From positions 1,426,001 to 1,490,000 of the forward strand of contig OZ037836.1 in NCBI GenBank assembly GCA_964035575.1: 64,000 nt of DNA, read 5' to 3'. The position numbers and the translations under genes are program-made. Position 1 is the first letter of the stretch. Each line of letters begins with the position of its first letter. The DNA is from Rhynchopus sp. YZ270_cl-10. Lineage: Eukaryota > Euglenozoa > Diplonemea > Diplonemida > Diplonemidae. Below are positions 32,262 through 42,576 of this stretch, piece after piece. The notes beneath the pieces are model-generated. The model worked only from the letters and a program-made list of their open reading frames with translations, was not told the DNA's origin and searched no databases.

Positions 32262-33075
32262 CTGTCTTCGTATTTATTACGTCGACAGGCCAAACAGCGT
32301 TGGGCTCAGAAGAAGCAGTGCAAAACACTGGGGATCAACATGAGAACCAACTCCCAACAACACAGGCTACCGAAGTAGCAGGTGGGGTGTTGCGGGTGTT
32401 TGGGGTGAAAGAAAATCGATTTTGGTAAGTTCCAGCAGAAAATTCTTAAGTTTGCACAATTGAGAAGGGTGTTACCACTGCCTAATATTATTCGTACATG
32501 TGAACCGGTAAGGTCGAGAAGGGTGGACACGGCATACAAGTACAAGTACAAGTAAGACGTACCTTCTACAAAGGCTGAATTCGCAATTCTTAAGGGATTG
32601 AATTCAGCCCCCACGTGGTGTTTTTGAGAAAATCATTCCATGGTATACAGCTAATGGTTCCCGAAGAATGATTCGCCCCTCCTCGTTCATGCAAACTTAA
32701 GAAAATTCTGAAGTAACTACAACCTGGCGTGCGGGTACAGATGCATTGCTTTGTTCTTTCCTCAAAGTCATGTGTGATCTCTCGGGTCTGTACTAAAGTC
32801 AGTGTTTAGATAAGCATCCACTTGACTCGTTCTAACAACCGTTGAAATCTAGAACAAAACAACACACTGCCCCTTCTCACACCAAGCCGCCATGCTTCAA
32901 GAGCATGCCCTGGGCAAAAATTACTCTGACAAAAATTGGTTTTCTGGGGGAACGCAATATTTTCTTGTGCCTAGTCCTCCGCAAGAGCAGAGGACAGACT
33001 TTCCGGATCCCGAAGTCGAATTTCTTGCACTAGCTATGCTCCCTGGGTTAAATGGCTATAGCAGTGACTGACTAA
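32262..33075 (+). mobile_element. Dispersed ~0.8-kb repeat, copy 1
   Basis: Matches 63284-64000 (which runs out of the window) in blocks: GACAGGCCAAACA, AACATGAGAACCAACTCCCA, GTGTTTGGGGTG, TTCTGGGGGAACGCAATATT, TGCACTAGCTATGCTCCCTG. A coding trace (VDRPN here, AADRPNMRWTQRNARCAGI at 63290) is broken here. It may be the 3' part of a DNA transposon, but no catalytic motif is in view. Confidence 0.65.
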
Positions 33076-33352
33076 GAGTTTCATAATAATTAGGGTGGTC
33101 TATGGGTTAACAATGGAAAAGTTGGTATATAAACCCGACTTTTACGATCGCCACCTGGTTTTGAAATAATTGCACCAGCTCTTCCGTCGGCACTGCTTCG
33201 CTGTCACGATGAAGGGTCGTAGGTTCGGGTACCTGTTAAGAGAAATTGAATGTAAAAGTAGAGACTACAACAAAAAAACAAACAAGAAGCCGCCCCGTAC
33301 CCCTTAAACGTAAAAGTGACATTTTTGTAGACAAAAAAAAAAAAAATAGCTA

Positions 33353-33560
33353 AAAAGATCGGGTCTTTTGTTTGTGCGCTCAAAGCCGGGAAAACAAAAA
33401 GGTGAAAAAATATGTTAAACTGAAGTACGGTTGTTGTGGTTAATTGAGTACTCAAAGAAAACAAGCAAGCTTCTGTTTTTTTCAATCCGTTTTGTTTGCC
33501 CTGCAGCGCTGCCTCCAATCTTTTTAGAATTGACAACAAGTTGTTTTATCAAAAAAATAG
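33353..33560 (-). repeat. Inverted copy of the 2455-2667 repeat
   Basis: Reverse complement of 2455-2667 with few differences; see that entry. Confidence 0.75.
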
Positions 33561-34130
33561 CGGACATGTCGAAAAGGGAGAAAACCGGGGGGTTAAAAAC
33601 ATACCTTGCACTCGGCCCACTCTCCAGGTACAAAGAACATCACTGCACGACAAACCCATAGAAAATAACTATTTTTTACCGAACAGAAAGGTCGTTTTAT
33701 TGATGAGTGTTTTCTGAGTGCACACTCAGGGGGACAAAATGCAACACTTACCGAAAAAATTCTCCAATCGGACAAAAACCTTTCTAAACACCCAAAAAAA
33801 AACACCTCAGTCCACATCCGCTGGGGTCGCGAGATGGAAATATATGGTTTTACAGCTTTTAGGGGGTCTAGCGTGGGTCCCAGATGCATTTTGCAACGGG
33901 TCTGTGTGTGCCTCAACCGCTTCACAGTACCCTTTTTTGTAACTGAAAACGACGCATCCTGTACCTAAGTGCACTGAAGCCTTGCTTGCGTCCTCCTTCG
34001 TGGTTTTGGGCGTTCGCACGCGAGAATCATTATCGCATTCTCACATGTAATTCTCGCATCACGGAGAGGATTTTAGCGTCACGTGACCACAAAAAAAGTG
34101 CACAAAATTAGTTTGGTCAAAAATCACCTT
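33561..34130. other. Intergenic DNA, nothing recognised
   Basis: No convincing gene or repeat partner. A loose inverted pair of TTCTCGCA/TGCGAGAA-like words occurs at 34018-34060. Confidence 0.35.
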
Positions 34131-34770
34131 GCACTTGTGAAGGAATTGCTAAGGAAATGTGAAATATGCGTGTTTTGGTACACAAAAGTGCGTTTTGGGT
34201 GGTTCTGAAGGGTCAAAACACCAAAAAAATGCGTTTTTTTTGCATTTTTGGTCACCCAAGGACCCACTATTTTGGTTGATATTTTTTTTTTCCCTTTGCG
34301 AAAAAATACCCAAAAACCACGTCTATAAAAACGCTAAGGAAAAATCGATATTCATTTTTTGGGCAGAGAAGTGCGTTTTAGGCGCCCACAGATGGTCAAA
34401 ACATCAAAAATTTTGTGTTTTTGGCATCTTTGGACACCCATGGACCCACTATCAGGGGTGAATTTTTTTTGCCTGAGATTTGCCTTTGCCAAAAATCGAA
34501 AAAAAAAATTATGAAGGAAATTGCTAAGAAAAAGTCGAAATTGTGGGCCCCTGTAGTGCATATGGCGGTACCCCAGATCGTCAAAACACCCGACTCTTGC
34601 GTTTTTTTGCACTTTTTGGTGCACAAAAACCCTACTCAGGGGTCAAAATTTTCCCGGATAAAAAAAAATTTTTTTTTCGGGATTTTTCAAAAATCGACTT
34701 GTCTTTGGTAAAAACCACGAAATTTCGGGTTCGCAAAACCACGTTTTAGACCCCCACAGATGCTCAAAAG
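34131..34770 (+). repeat. Diverged ~190-bp tandem repeat
   Basis: Units beginning near 34150, 34330, 34515 and 34690 each carry GCTAAGGAAA, a TGCGTTTT(A/G)GG(C/T) word, a GGTCAAAACA(C/T)C word and CATGGACCCACTA-like ends. 59745-60010 shows the same pattern. Not coding. Confidence 0.6.
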
Positions 34771-34892
34771 TGCCAAATTTTGCTTTAAATGGCCTCAAAT
34801 CGTCGAAATTAGCCCTATTTAGGGGCGAAAAAAAAAATTCGAGAGTCCCTTTCCCTGGGAGACAATAGCCAGAAATCTGAGAAAAAAAAAAA

Positions 34893-35075
34893 AAACTGGC
34901 CAGATTTCCAGATCTGGCCAGATCTGGGGGGGTTTTTTTTTTTTGAAAAAAAAAAATTTCCCAGATTCCCAGATCTGGCCAGATCTGGCCAGATCTGGAA
35001 ACAAGATCTCCACATCTGGAAAACGAGCCAGATCTGGGAAATTGGCCCCCAAATCTGGCCAGATCTGGCAGCATC
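34893..35075. repeat. CCAGATCTGG palindrome cluster
   Basis: At least seven overlapping or adjacent copies of AGATCTGG/CCAGATCT with A- and T-run spacers, ending AGATCTGGCAGCATCCGTG, the reverse complement of the 31562 flank (CACGGATGCTGCCAGATCTGG). The two clusters could be ends of one long inverted-repeat element (31560-35080). Confidence 0.8.
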
Positions 35076-35139
35076 CGTGACAAAACACACAAACAAGAAA
35101 ATGATAATATTCCGCTGTGCTCAAGGAGTTTTTAGGGTA

Positions 35140-35615
35140 AGAGATTCATTAACCATTGCTGTTCGAGATGAATGAGGTATATTTAACCATTGCGTTTCGA
35201 GATTTGGAAGAGGTTTATTAACCATTGCTGTTCGAGATTTGGAAGAGGTTTATTAACCATTGCTGTTTGAGCTGAATGAGGTATATTTAACCATTGCCGT
35301 TCGAGATGTGGAAGAGGTTTATTAACCATTGCTGTTTGAGCTGAATGAGGTATATTTAACCATTGCTGTTCGAGATGAATGAGGTTTATTAACCATTGCT
35401 GTTCGAGATTTGGAAGAGGTTTATTAACCATTGCTGTTCGAGATTTGGAAGAGGTTTATTAACCATTGCTGTTCGAGATGAATGAGGTATATTTAACCAT
35501 TGCTGTTCGAGATGAATGAGGTTTATTAACCATTGCTGTTCGAGATTTGGAAGAGGTTTATTAACCATTGCTGTTCGAGATGAATGAGGTTTATTAACCA
35601 TTGTTGTTCGATATG
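35140..35615 (+). repeat. 34-35-bp minisatellite, 14 units
   Basis: Units ATTAACCATTGCTGTTCGAG followed by either ATTTGGAAGAGGTTT or ATGAATGAGGT(A/T)TATTT, the two types alternating irregularly. The TTTATTAACCA word recurs singly at 36887 and 37218, so the array probably grew from that region's background repeat. Confidence 0.95.
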
Positions 35616-35649
35616 GCTGTGGTTTATAACCGACAACGCTTCTGTTCTA

Positions 35650-36795
35650 TTTGGGTGATCGGTATGTAGGGCATAGTGCGGATCCACAGTGCTGGACGCT
35701 GGCGCTGCAGATTGTGAACCTGCACCTCGGTTCCGAGGGGATTGCCTTGGCGCAGCGCCTGTCGCTGCTCAACAGCCGCGGCTTCCAGCTGGAAGCACTG
35801 ACTGGCAGCCACAAGAGGTACAATCCCCCACAGACGGGAACACCACCCTGGACTATGCCCATGGGGCTGGTTTCTCGACCCGCGACTCTTCACGTCCCAC
35901 ATTCAACGTCTCGTGGGAGTGCGACAACAGCACGGGGAGTTCACGCTGACGTGTTCCCGATCTCCTTCCACCTGAGCTGGACGTGCACGAAAGACGCGAG
36001 CATGACCCTTTTGCCTACCGCATCCTTCCCCAAGAGAACTCAGCTCACACTGCCTGCGTGGCACTCTACTTTCGGTTCCGTGAGGGAGGCGGGTAAGTAC
36101 CGGTGGGTGTTGCCGTGCGCGGGCATCTTGGCACACTATCTCTGGTCGACACGGACGACACACGGTTGAATATGTCGGACTACACAGGCATGGGCGGTGT
36201 ACAAGGTGTATACGTTCTGCCCCACAAAACGTACCCGACAGCACTACCAGAGACGCTGCCGCCTGCCACGAGCTGTCCAGTGAGCACGTCTGTGTCATAC
36301 GCCGGTGTGATGGACGCGACCACCTCAGCAACCACCTCGAAGTGCTGGGCAATAAAGTGCACAGGAGTACTGAGGATGACATACAGGAACATGCTCTCAC
36401 TGCGCAACACGCAAGGCTACGAACTCGACTCCCTCGGCGACCACAGGGATGTCCACGAAGCTGACTACCCTGCAGACGGCACCCTCACACTGGTCTTCAC
36501 GAAGGTGCTCAACGGGAGTTTGCGCAATTACCGTTCTCGCTGTTTTGGGCCACGGGTCCTCCGTTTTTTGCGATTAATCGCATCGCTGTGTTGGGCCATT
36601 GCGCCTGTTGTTCAATCTTACGTATTCTGCTGTCACCGCTTCGCTGTCTTGGGCATTGGGACCCATTTTATTCAAACTTCAGTTTTTTGCAGTCACCACT
36701 TCCGCTGGTTCCGTATGGACGGCTCTTCTGGATGGATTCCCCAGACCGAGATTCACAAGGTGCGTGCGACCCAGGCACACACATTTTCGTAAAGG
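35650..36795 (+). pseudogene. Broken extracellular-type gene, unrecognised
   Basis: Protein-like segments occur in all three + frames: CWTLALQIVNLHLGSEGIAL (about 35690-35750), TFNVSWECDNSTG (about 35900-35940), SFHLSWTCTKDAS (about 35960-36000), and LSLVDTDDTRLNMSDYTG followed by GGVQGVYVLPHKTYPTALP (36140-36260), then CPVSTSVSYAGVMDATTS. Repeated NxSWxC signatures with glycosylation sequons suggest a secreted or surface protein with disulfides. Several frame changes make it non-functional as a single chain. A GTAAGT at 36094 could be a 5' splice site, but no acceptor restores a frame convincingly. Relation to the 21285 gene is possible but not shown. Confidence 0.45.
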
Positions 36796-37690
36796 AGGTA
36801 TACGCAACAAAGAAATCTGCGTTTCTGCTTTCCCTGTACGTAGACACATGCACCCTCACCCTTCGTGTGGGTGCCACGACCACGGTTTATTAACCAATCT
36901 GCTACACTCTTGCACCACGCGTAGGGCAACGTCGCCCAGGTAGGGTTGCTTGCGAAGGAGAGCGCTGTCAAGAGGAGGATCCAGTTCTGCGTGACCTGAC
37001 GTTGTACACGCTGTACCCTACAAATGTAGTTGTCATGAATAGGCGCACGCCCGCAAAGCCAATCGCAGAACCTTAACAACGCAGGCACCACAACATAAAG
37101 GAGCAATGCACATAAGAGTAGAGTCTCCTGGAGACAGCACGGTGCTGACTTCGTATGCAAGGCCGTGTACGAAGACATTAGATTTACTAGGGTGCCACTA
37201 GGGTGCCATTACGACCACGGTTTATTAACCAATCTGCTACGCTCATTAGCTCTTTAGCTCATTAGCTCCGACTACGGTTAATTAACCAAATCTATCAACC
37301 TGCCAGCTTGCCCGACAACCTGGCGGCAATGCATTGTATTTACAGGGGTTTCTCAACGTGTTACCAGACATACCTGCTGCAAGGCTCGTTCATTAACCAC
37401 TTGATGTTGTTATGAACATACATATTTTCGTCAAGGAGGTATACGCAACAAGGTTATCTGCGGTTCTGGCTTCCCTGCAAGTAGACACATGCGCCCTCAT
37501 CCTTCGTGAAGGTCCCATGACGACCACGGTTAGTAACCGCTGCTACGCTCCTTAGCTCCTTAGCTCATTAGCCCATCAGCTCCTTGGCGCCTTAGCTCTT
37601 TAGCTCTTTCGCTCATTAGCGCCTTAGCTCATTAGCTCCGACTGCGGTTAATTAACCAAATCTGTCAACCTGCACGACAACCTGGCGGCA
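36796..37690 (+). repeat. Duplicated flank and (TTAGCTC)n runs
   Basis: 36768-36915 is repeated at 37405-37540 (ACATTTTCGT(A/C)AAGGAGGTATACGCAACAA; GTAGACACATGC(A/G)CCCTC; GACCACGGTTTATTAACCA / GGTTAGTAACC). 37245-37330 and 37615-37690 are a second pair (CTCATTAGCTCCGACT(A/G)CGGTTAATTAACC). (T/C)TTAGCTC-type units form short tandem runs at 37238-37268 and 37545-37640. No gene. Confidence 0.75.
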
Positions 37691-37956
37691 GTGCATTATA
37701 TTAACGCGGGTCACTTAACGTGTTACCAGGCCCACCTGCTGCTTGCACGATTCGACGTCGCCAGAAACAAGTACATACGGATCAGAAGTGTCTACGTTAA
37801 CATTCCCATGCAAGAGGCAGACGAATACACACGAGGCACGATCGCTCAGGAGGCTGTAGTTTTGGACGAATAATTTTCTCTGTTTTAAAGGCTGGGGAGT
37901 GGTTGGGGCATGCTTTTTTTTTTTTTTTTCTGCGCTACCGCGTCCCATAGGGTCCT

Positions 37957-38412
37957 GGGTGGAAGCGTACAACTAACAAACTTTCCCCCTGTTTCGTTTC
38001 CCGTTTTCCTGTGTGGGCGAAGATAGTTATTGACACCGTAGTATTTTTATAGGTCAAACGCAGTTGACAGGGGAAATGCTACGGTCGCTCTAACTGTTTT
38101 CACCCTCACTTGTGCTCCTCCCTTCTCACACACCACTTTCTGTACTTCAGGACTTTCATTTTCTTACCTTTTCTATTTGGCTCTGTTTTTGTAAACATTC
38201 AGTTTTCAAAAAAAAAAAAAAAAAAAAAAAACAAAGAAACAAAGAAAAAGTAGAAGAAGAAAAGCAAATAATTGAAAAGATTATAAAAAGAGCATCACAA
38301 CAGTCCTGAGTGTGTGTGGAAGGGTGGAAGCGTACAACTAACAAACTTTCCCCCTGTTTCGTTTCCCGTTTTCCTGTGTGGGCGAAGATAGTTATTGACA
38401 CCGTAGTATTTT
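37957..38412 (+). mobile_element. Poly(A)-tailed repeat between 92-bp direct repeats
   Basis: A 92-bp sequence starting GGGTGGAAGCGTACAACTAA and ending CACCGTAGTATTTTT is present at 37957-38048 and again at 38322-38412. Between them is the second copy of the poly(A)-tailed repeat (38054-38231) plus A-rich unique sequence. The flanking repeat is too long for an ordinary target duplication; a tandem duplication followed by insertion, or a very long staggered cut, are both possible. Confidence 0.8.
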
Positions 38413-38454
38413 TTGTGAGATTTCTCACCCCAAAATCTCACCGTGGGAAACACT

Positions 38455-38819
38455 GTTTTCTTTGCTTTTTGTAGGTGCTAACCTGCGGCAGTGGTTTGCA
38501 TCAGTTGGGTGTTCCACTCACCGCAGTTTAGAGAATTAGGAGATGCCAGTCATTCGTTCCTCCCATTGGAATGACTGGTGGTTTTATTGTTGTTTATTTC
38601 TTTTGACGCTGCCAGAGTGCGGACCTTGAACTGGCTTATATACTACCCTAGGCCACCAGCGGTGGTATACGGCCCCTGTTCAAGGTGTCGTCTTTGTTGG
38701 GTAAAAGTCAGCAAATGGGATCAAACCACTCTCTGGCACACCGTGGTGCCATCCTTCCCTTTTGCTGGTTTTTCTTTTTGCGGGGGTGGATCACGTTTTT
38801 CAAGTTTAATATCTCCTTG
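38455..38819 (+). mobile_element. 3' part of the structured insertion (as 23180-23550)
   Basis: Nearly identical to the last ~370 bp of the 22940-23550 insertion, including the CTGCGG/CCGCAG and CCAGTCATTC hairpins and the AGTTTAAT end, and joined to the same place in the LRR reading frame. Its 5' part is missing: homology starts at TTTCTTTGCTTTTTGTAGGT after unrelated sequence, so the left target duplication is gone. Confidence 0.9.
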
Positions 38820-39494
38820 ACAAGTGTCGACCTCTCTGGGTTGAGCAATGTCACGGTGATTGGTACGCGCTTTCTTTCCGGCTGCAGCAGCTTAACGACT
38901 GTCGATTTTTCTCCACTCAGCAACGTGACGCAGGTGTCTGGCAGCTTTCTTGACGACTGCATCAGCTTAACGACCCTCGATTTATCTGCATTCAGTAATG
39001 TGACGCGGATCGAGAGCATATTTCTTTCCGGCTGCGAGAGCTTAACCAGCATCGATTTATCAGCACTCAGCAATGTGACGCACATTGCTGGCGGTTTTAT
39101 GTGCAGCTGCAAGAGCTTAACGAAACTTGATTTATCTCCGTTCAGCAACGTGACGCACGTTGACTATTGCTTCCTTTACAAATGCCGCAGCTTAACCTCT
39201 GTCGATGTTTCACCACTCAACAACCTGACGCACATGGGTAGCAGTTTTCTTGACGGCTGCAGGAGCTTAACGACTCTTGATTTATCCCCACTCAGCAACG
39301 TGAGGACATTTCTTTTGGCATTTGTTCCTCCAAACATTGCTGCGGACTGCACTTCGTTGACGAGCATTTACCTTTCCGGCTGCAGCAGTGTTGTGTCCAA
39401 CGAAGTGAGGAACGACAAGAAGCTGAGGAAGCTTGTGGTTGAAGCACGTCCGAAACGAAGCAGAGACGAATCCCCCGAGCAAAGCCAGAAGTGA
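38820..39494 (+). pseudogene. UBL-LRR copy 5, 5'-truncated
   Basis: Begins with LTSVDLSGLSNVTVIGTRF directly after the structured insertion, followed by seven more 25-residue LRRs and the tail KLVVEARPKRSRDESPEQ, ending at TGA after SQK. The ubiquitin-like domain, linker and first LRR are absent. The open frame extends upstream to 38685 through the insertion with an ATG, so a short LRR-only protein could in principle be made, but no leader is present. It has two more LRRs than copies 2 and 6, showing repeat-number change within the family. Confidence 0.85.
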
Positions 39495-39790
39495 CGGAGA
39501 CACGCACAATGACGACGTGGTGTGTTGGTGGCAGGGCAGCACCTCCCCGAGGTGGAGGGTCTCTGGCAGTATGTCTGCTTGCGTCCTCTGGTTCGGAGAA
39601 GAAGAGGGGCACAGTCTTGCTCACCGTGGCACAGACTACTACTTGGTGCGAGAGGAGAGCTGTGCTGAGCAAGACGTTCCACACATTGTGTTTTTTTACT
39701 CTGTGCTGCATAAGAATCCCCACAAAAACCCATGTCTTATTCATAACAACGTACCTCCCCGCGCAATCCCATTTTTTTCTCCTCCATGCT
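39495..39790 (+). repeat. Conserved downstream block of copy 5
   Basis: As after copy 3, with the same 3' subtype and the same GACGGAGACACGCACAATGA variant next to the stop. Confidence 0.75.
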
Positions 39791-39857
39791 ACCCCTTGTA
39801 ATTCATCACTCTGAACTCGTTGACACCACGTGGTCTTTCACTGTCTTCTTGGTAGCT

Positions 39858-40410
39858 TTGCACGAAGAGGTGTGAGGTGTGATGACGGAGGCGAGTGGCT
39901 TCCGTTGTGTGCTCTGATGCACTGATGGCGTGCTTTCACTTGATGGTGTGACTGGGGGGACTCAGGGGGGAGGACGCGCTGTGCTGTGCTTGGGGTGCTT
40001 GTGCGGAAGTCTTGGATGGTGGATGGCTGTCCTTGGGTGTGGGAGGTGTAGGTAGACAGTGTTGTGAGTGTGGGGGGTTTGGGTGTGGCGCTTCCCTCGA
40101 TCGTTTGTGGTGATGATGGGAGGGGAAGCTGTGTCTGGCGGTGGGGTGCTTTCGTGCATTTGTCTGGCACCTCAGCTTGTCTGTGGTTGCAGCACGAGAG
40201 CACCTTTGGCGTTCTTCCTTGCGTGGGGTGGGTGGAGACAGCGTGGAGGCTGTGCGGGTTTCTTGTGCAGAACGGGGCAGGTAACGGTGCGTGAGAGGGG
40301 CAGGGGAAGGTGGGTTTGCTTTCGTGAGGAGGGAACGTCTGTGAAGGGCGCTGGTTCAGGGAGAGGGGGTGGAGAGGTGAGAGATCTGAAGTCGGGGGTT
40401 GTGGGTTGGG
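39858..40410 (+). repeat. G/T-rich upstream unit of copy 6
   Basis: Full unit. Here a frame opened at 40068 happens to run without a stop into the UBL coding region (466 codons in all), but the equivalent frames in other copies are interrupted, so translation from 40068 is unlikely. Confidence 0.8.
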
Positions 40411-40532
40411 GAGAGGGGCTCTTCTCCCCGCAGTCATTTTTTGACAAGCTTCTTGAAAATGACTGCAGGCTTGTTGTCCTCCACACCCCACCACCGCACA
40501 CAGAGATCAGAACACAAAACCACAACAAAGAC

Positions 40533-41468
40533 ATGGACCTGAACATCAAGGGTTTCGACACGAATCAGCACACAGTCGAGCTGGGTGTGGATGACACAGT
40601 GGAGGACTTGCGGCGGAAGGTGGCGACTGCAATGGGGTTGCCTGAAGACGGCTTTTGCATGAGTTTCGGAGACGAAGCGCTGGGAGAAGGAGCGGACATG
40701 ACGCAGCTGAGTGCTGGTGACACAATCATCCTCACGAAGAAGTCGCAGAAGCAAGAAGCCATTGCAGAGCTTCATGCGTTGGGTGTGACCGACATCACAG
40801 CCGAGAAGTTGGAGAGTGTGAGGAGGGATCCTGAGGTGGCGTGTTTGCTTCTGCAGGCGGAGGTTGCGACTGTCATTCCGAATTACTTCTTGGCATACAC
40901 TTCGTTGACGAGACTTGATCTCAGTGCTGAGTCCATTGTGACTCACATTAGAGACAGCTTCCTGTCCTGCTGCACCTCGTTGACAAGTATCGACATCTCT
41001 GGGTTGAGCAATGTCACGCAGGTTGGTGAGGGCTTCCTTCAGATCTGCAACAGCTTAACGACCCTGGATTTGTCAGCACTCAGCAAGGTGACGCAGATTA
41101 ATAAAGCCTTTCTTGCCGGATGCACGAGCTTAACCAACATCGATTTATCTCCACTCAACAACGTGACGCAGGTGGGTGCGTCCTTCCTTCTGAACTGCAG
41201 CAGCCTAACGACCCTCGATTTATCACCACTCAGCAACGTGACGTCGATTCGTTTCATTAATACTATTAATAGTACGTATTTTGCTTCTACGCTATTTGCT
41301 GCAAAGTGCACTTCGTTGACGAGCATTTACCTTTCCGGCTGCAGCAGTGTTGTGTCCAACGAAGTGAGGAACGGCGAGCTGAGTAAGCTTGTGGTTGAAG
41401 CACGTCCGAAACGAAGCAGAGACGAATCCCCCGAGCAAAGCCAGAAGCGACAGAGACACGCACAATGA
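40533..41468 (+). CDS. Ubiquitin-like/LRR/basic-tail protein, copy 6 (whole)
   Basis: A 311-residue protein from MDLNIKGFDTNQHTVELGVD. It shows the ubiquitin-like domain (1-70), helical linker with the variant KKSQKQEAIAELHALGVTD, and LRRs of 25 residues (CNSLTTLDLSALSKVTQIN pattern); the penultimate repeat is stretched by an Ile/Asn/Ser-rich insert (SIRFINTINSTYFASTLF). It ends in the basic tail KRSRDESPEQSQKRQRHAQ. No signal peptide or membrane span. The start codon is supported by the shared leader (CACACCCCACCACCGCACAC) and by copies 2, 3 and 9. With copy 2 this is one of only two copies intact from start to tail. As for copy 2, the fold suggests an intracellular adaptor, with the function unknown. 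Confidence 0.9.
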   Translation: MDLNIKGFDTNQHTVELGVDDTVEDLRRKVATAMGLPEDGFCMSFGDEALGEGADMTQLSAGDTIILTKKSQKQEAIAELHALGVTDITAEKLESVRRDPEVACLLLQAEVATVIPNYFLAYTSLTRLDLSAESIVTHIRDSFLSCCTSLTSIDISGLSNVTQVGEGFLQICNSLTTLDLSALSKVTQINKAFLAGCTSLTNIDLSPLNNVTQVGASFLLNCSSLTTLDLSPLSNVTSIRFINTINSTYFASTLFAAKCTSLTSIYLSGCSSVVSNEVRNGELSKLVVEARPKRSRDESPEQSQKRQRHAQ

Positions 41469-41705
41469 CGGCGTGGTGTGTTGGTGGCAGGGCAGCACCT
41501 CCCCGAGGTGGAGGGTCTCTGGCAGTATGTCTGCTTGCGTCCTCTGGTTCGGAGAAGAAGAGGGGCACAGTCTTGCTCACCGTGGCACAGACTACTACTT
41601 GGTGCGAGAGGAGAGCTGTGCTGAGCAAGACGTTCCACACATTGTGTTATGTTACTCTGTGTCCCCATTGCGAAGCTTTCTTTTCACTCCTCTGCCTTTT
41701 TGGCT
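41469..41705 (+). repeat. Conserved downstream block of copy 6
   Basis: Block and 3' subtype as after copy 2 (CTGTGTCCCCATTG(C/T)GAAGC, CACTCCTCTGCCTTTT), interrupted at 41706 by the element below. Confidence 0.8.
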
Positions 41706-41904
41706 TTAGGGTAGGCACACTTTTTATTTTGTTTAATGCTCGCGCGCGCGGAAAATTTTGAGATTCCAAAAAAAAAAAAACATGAAAGAAAAAAAAAAAC
41801 ATTGCCTTACGTCAACAGGTTACCTTGACTTTCCCTCCCGTCTTCCTCCACGGGAAAAATCAACCAAATATCTTCGAACACAGAATCCTCCATATACGAG
41901 TGGG

Positions 41905-42030
41905 TCACATGATATAATTCTATCATGTGACCCCACCGTGGAGAGCAATCGGCTCGCGCATCAAAAGAAAGCAGAGAAAAGGGGAAAAGAAAAAGACAAA
42001 AGTTATGTACCGTGCGCCTGCGGCGCTACC
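41905..42030 (+). repeat. R2 repeat copy with GTCACATGATA hairpin
   Basis: Begins with a 12-bp-stem hairpin GGTCACATGATA / TATCATGTGACC (41908-41937) in place of the plain ACATGTGACC of other copies, and ends with the GCGCCTGCGGCGC hairpin. Confidence 0.8.
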
Positions 42031-42219
42031 TGTTCCCAGTCAAAAACGCCACAATTTTATCCGAATTTGGATTTTCCGACCTGAAAATGACCCTTGTTTA
42101 TGAGGATGGGTTCATATTTTGTGGAAATTTAAGCCACTAAAATATTGTGGTGTCCCGCGACCAGCCCACAATCGCCCCCCTAGAGCCCACCTGGGCCCAC
42201 CTGTGCCCACCTGAACCCA

Positions 42220-42294
42220 ATTTCACCCGATTTCGCCCGATTTCGCCCGATTTCGCCCGATTTCACCCGATTTCACCCGATTTCGCCCGGATTT
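42220..42294 (+). repeat. 10-bp (CCCGATTTCG)n array, left
   Basis: About seven copies of CCCGATTT(C)(G/A). An equivalent array with the same unit lies at 43356-43428, on the other side of the 7-bp satellite and in the same orientation. Confidence 0.95.
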
Positions 42295-42576
42295 CAAAAA
42301 TTCCTTTTTTTTGGGTTGGCGGTGGGGAGCTTGGGCGGGGTTTGACCAAAACCAAGAACTTGGCCATTTCGGCAAAGTGACCCCACCACAGCGCGGACGG
42401 ATTCCGGAAACGCCAATCGCGGCATGTTTTGGAGCCCACTTTTTTTCAGGGAAAATATTTGCTTCCAGATGTCGGAATTTTCCGGAAAATTTCCACAATT
42501 AGGAAACAGCCTGGAGGAGCGGGTTGAACGTTATTGGCGCGTGTACCTACGATGGTTTGTGCCAATACCCACCCAA

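Noticed and set aside
35140-35615. CRISPR array
   Set aside because: The units are contiguous 34-35-bp tandem repeats without unique spacers, in a eukaryotic context with no cas-like genes.
40068-40532. 155-residue N-terminal extension of LRR copy 6
   Set aside because: The corresponding frames upstream of other copies are interrupted or shifted, and the shared leader just before MDLNIKG marks the real start.
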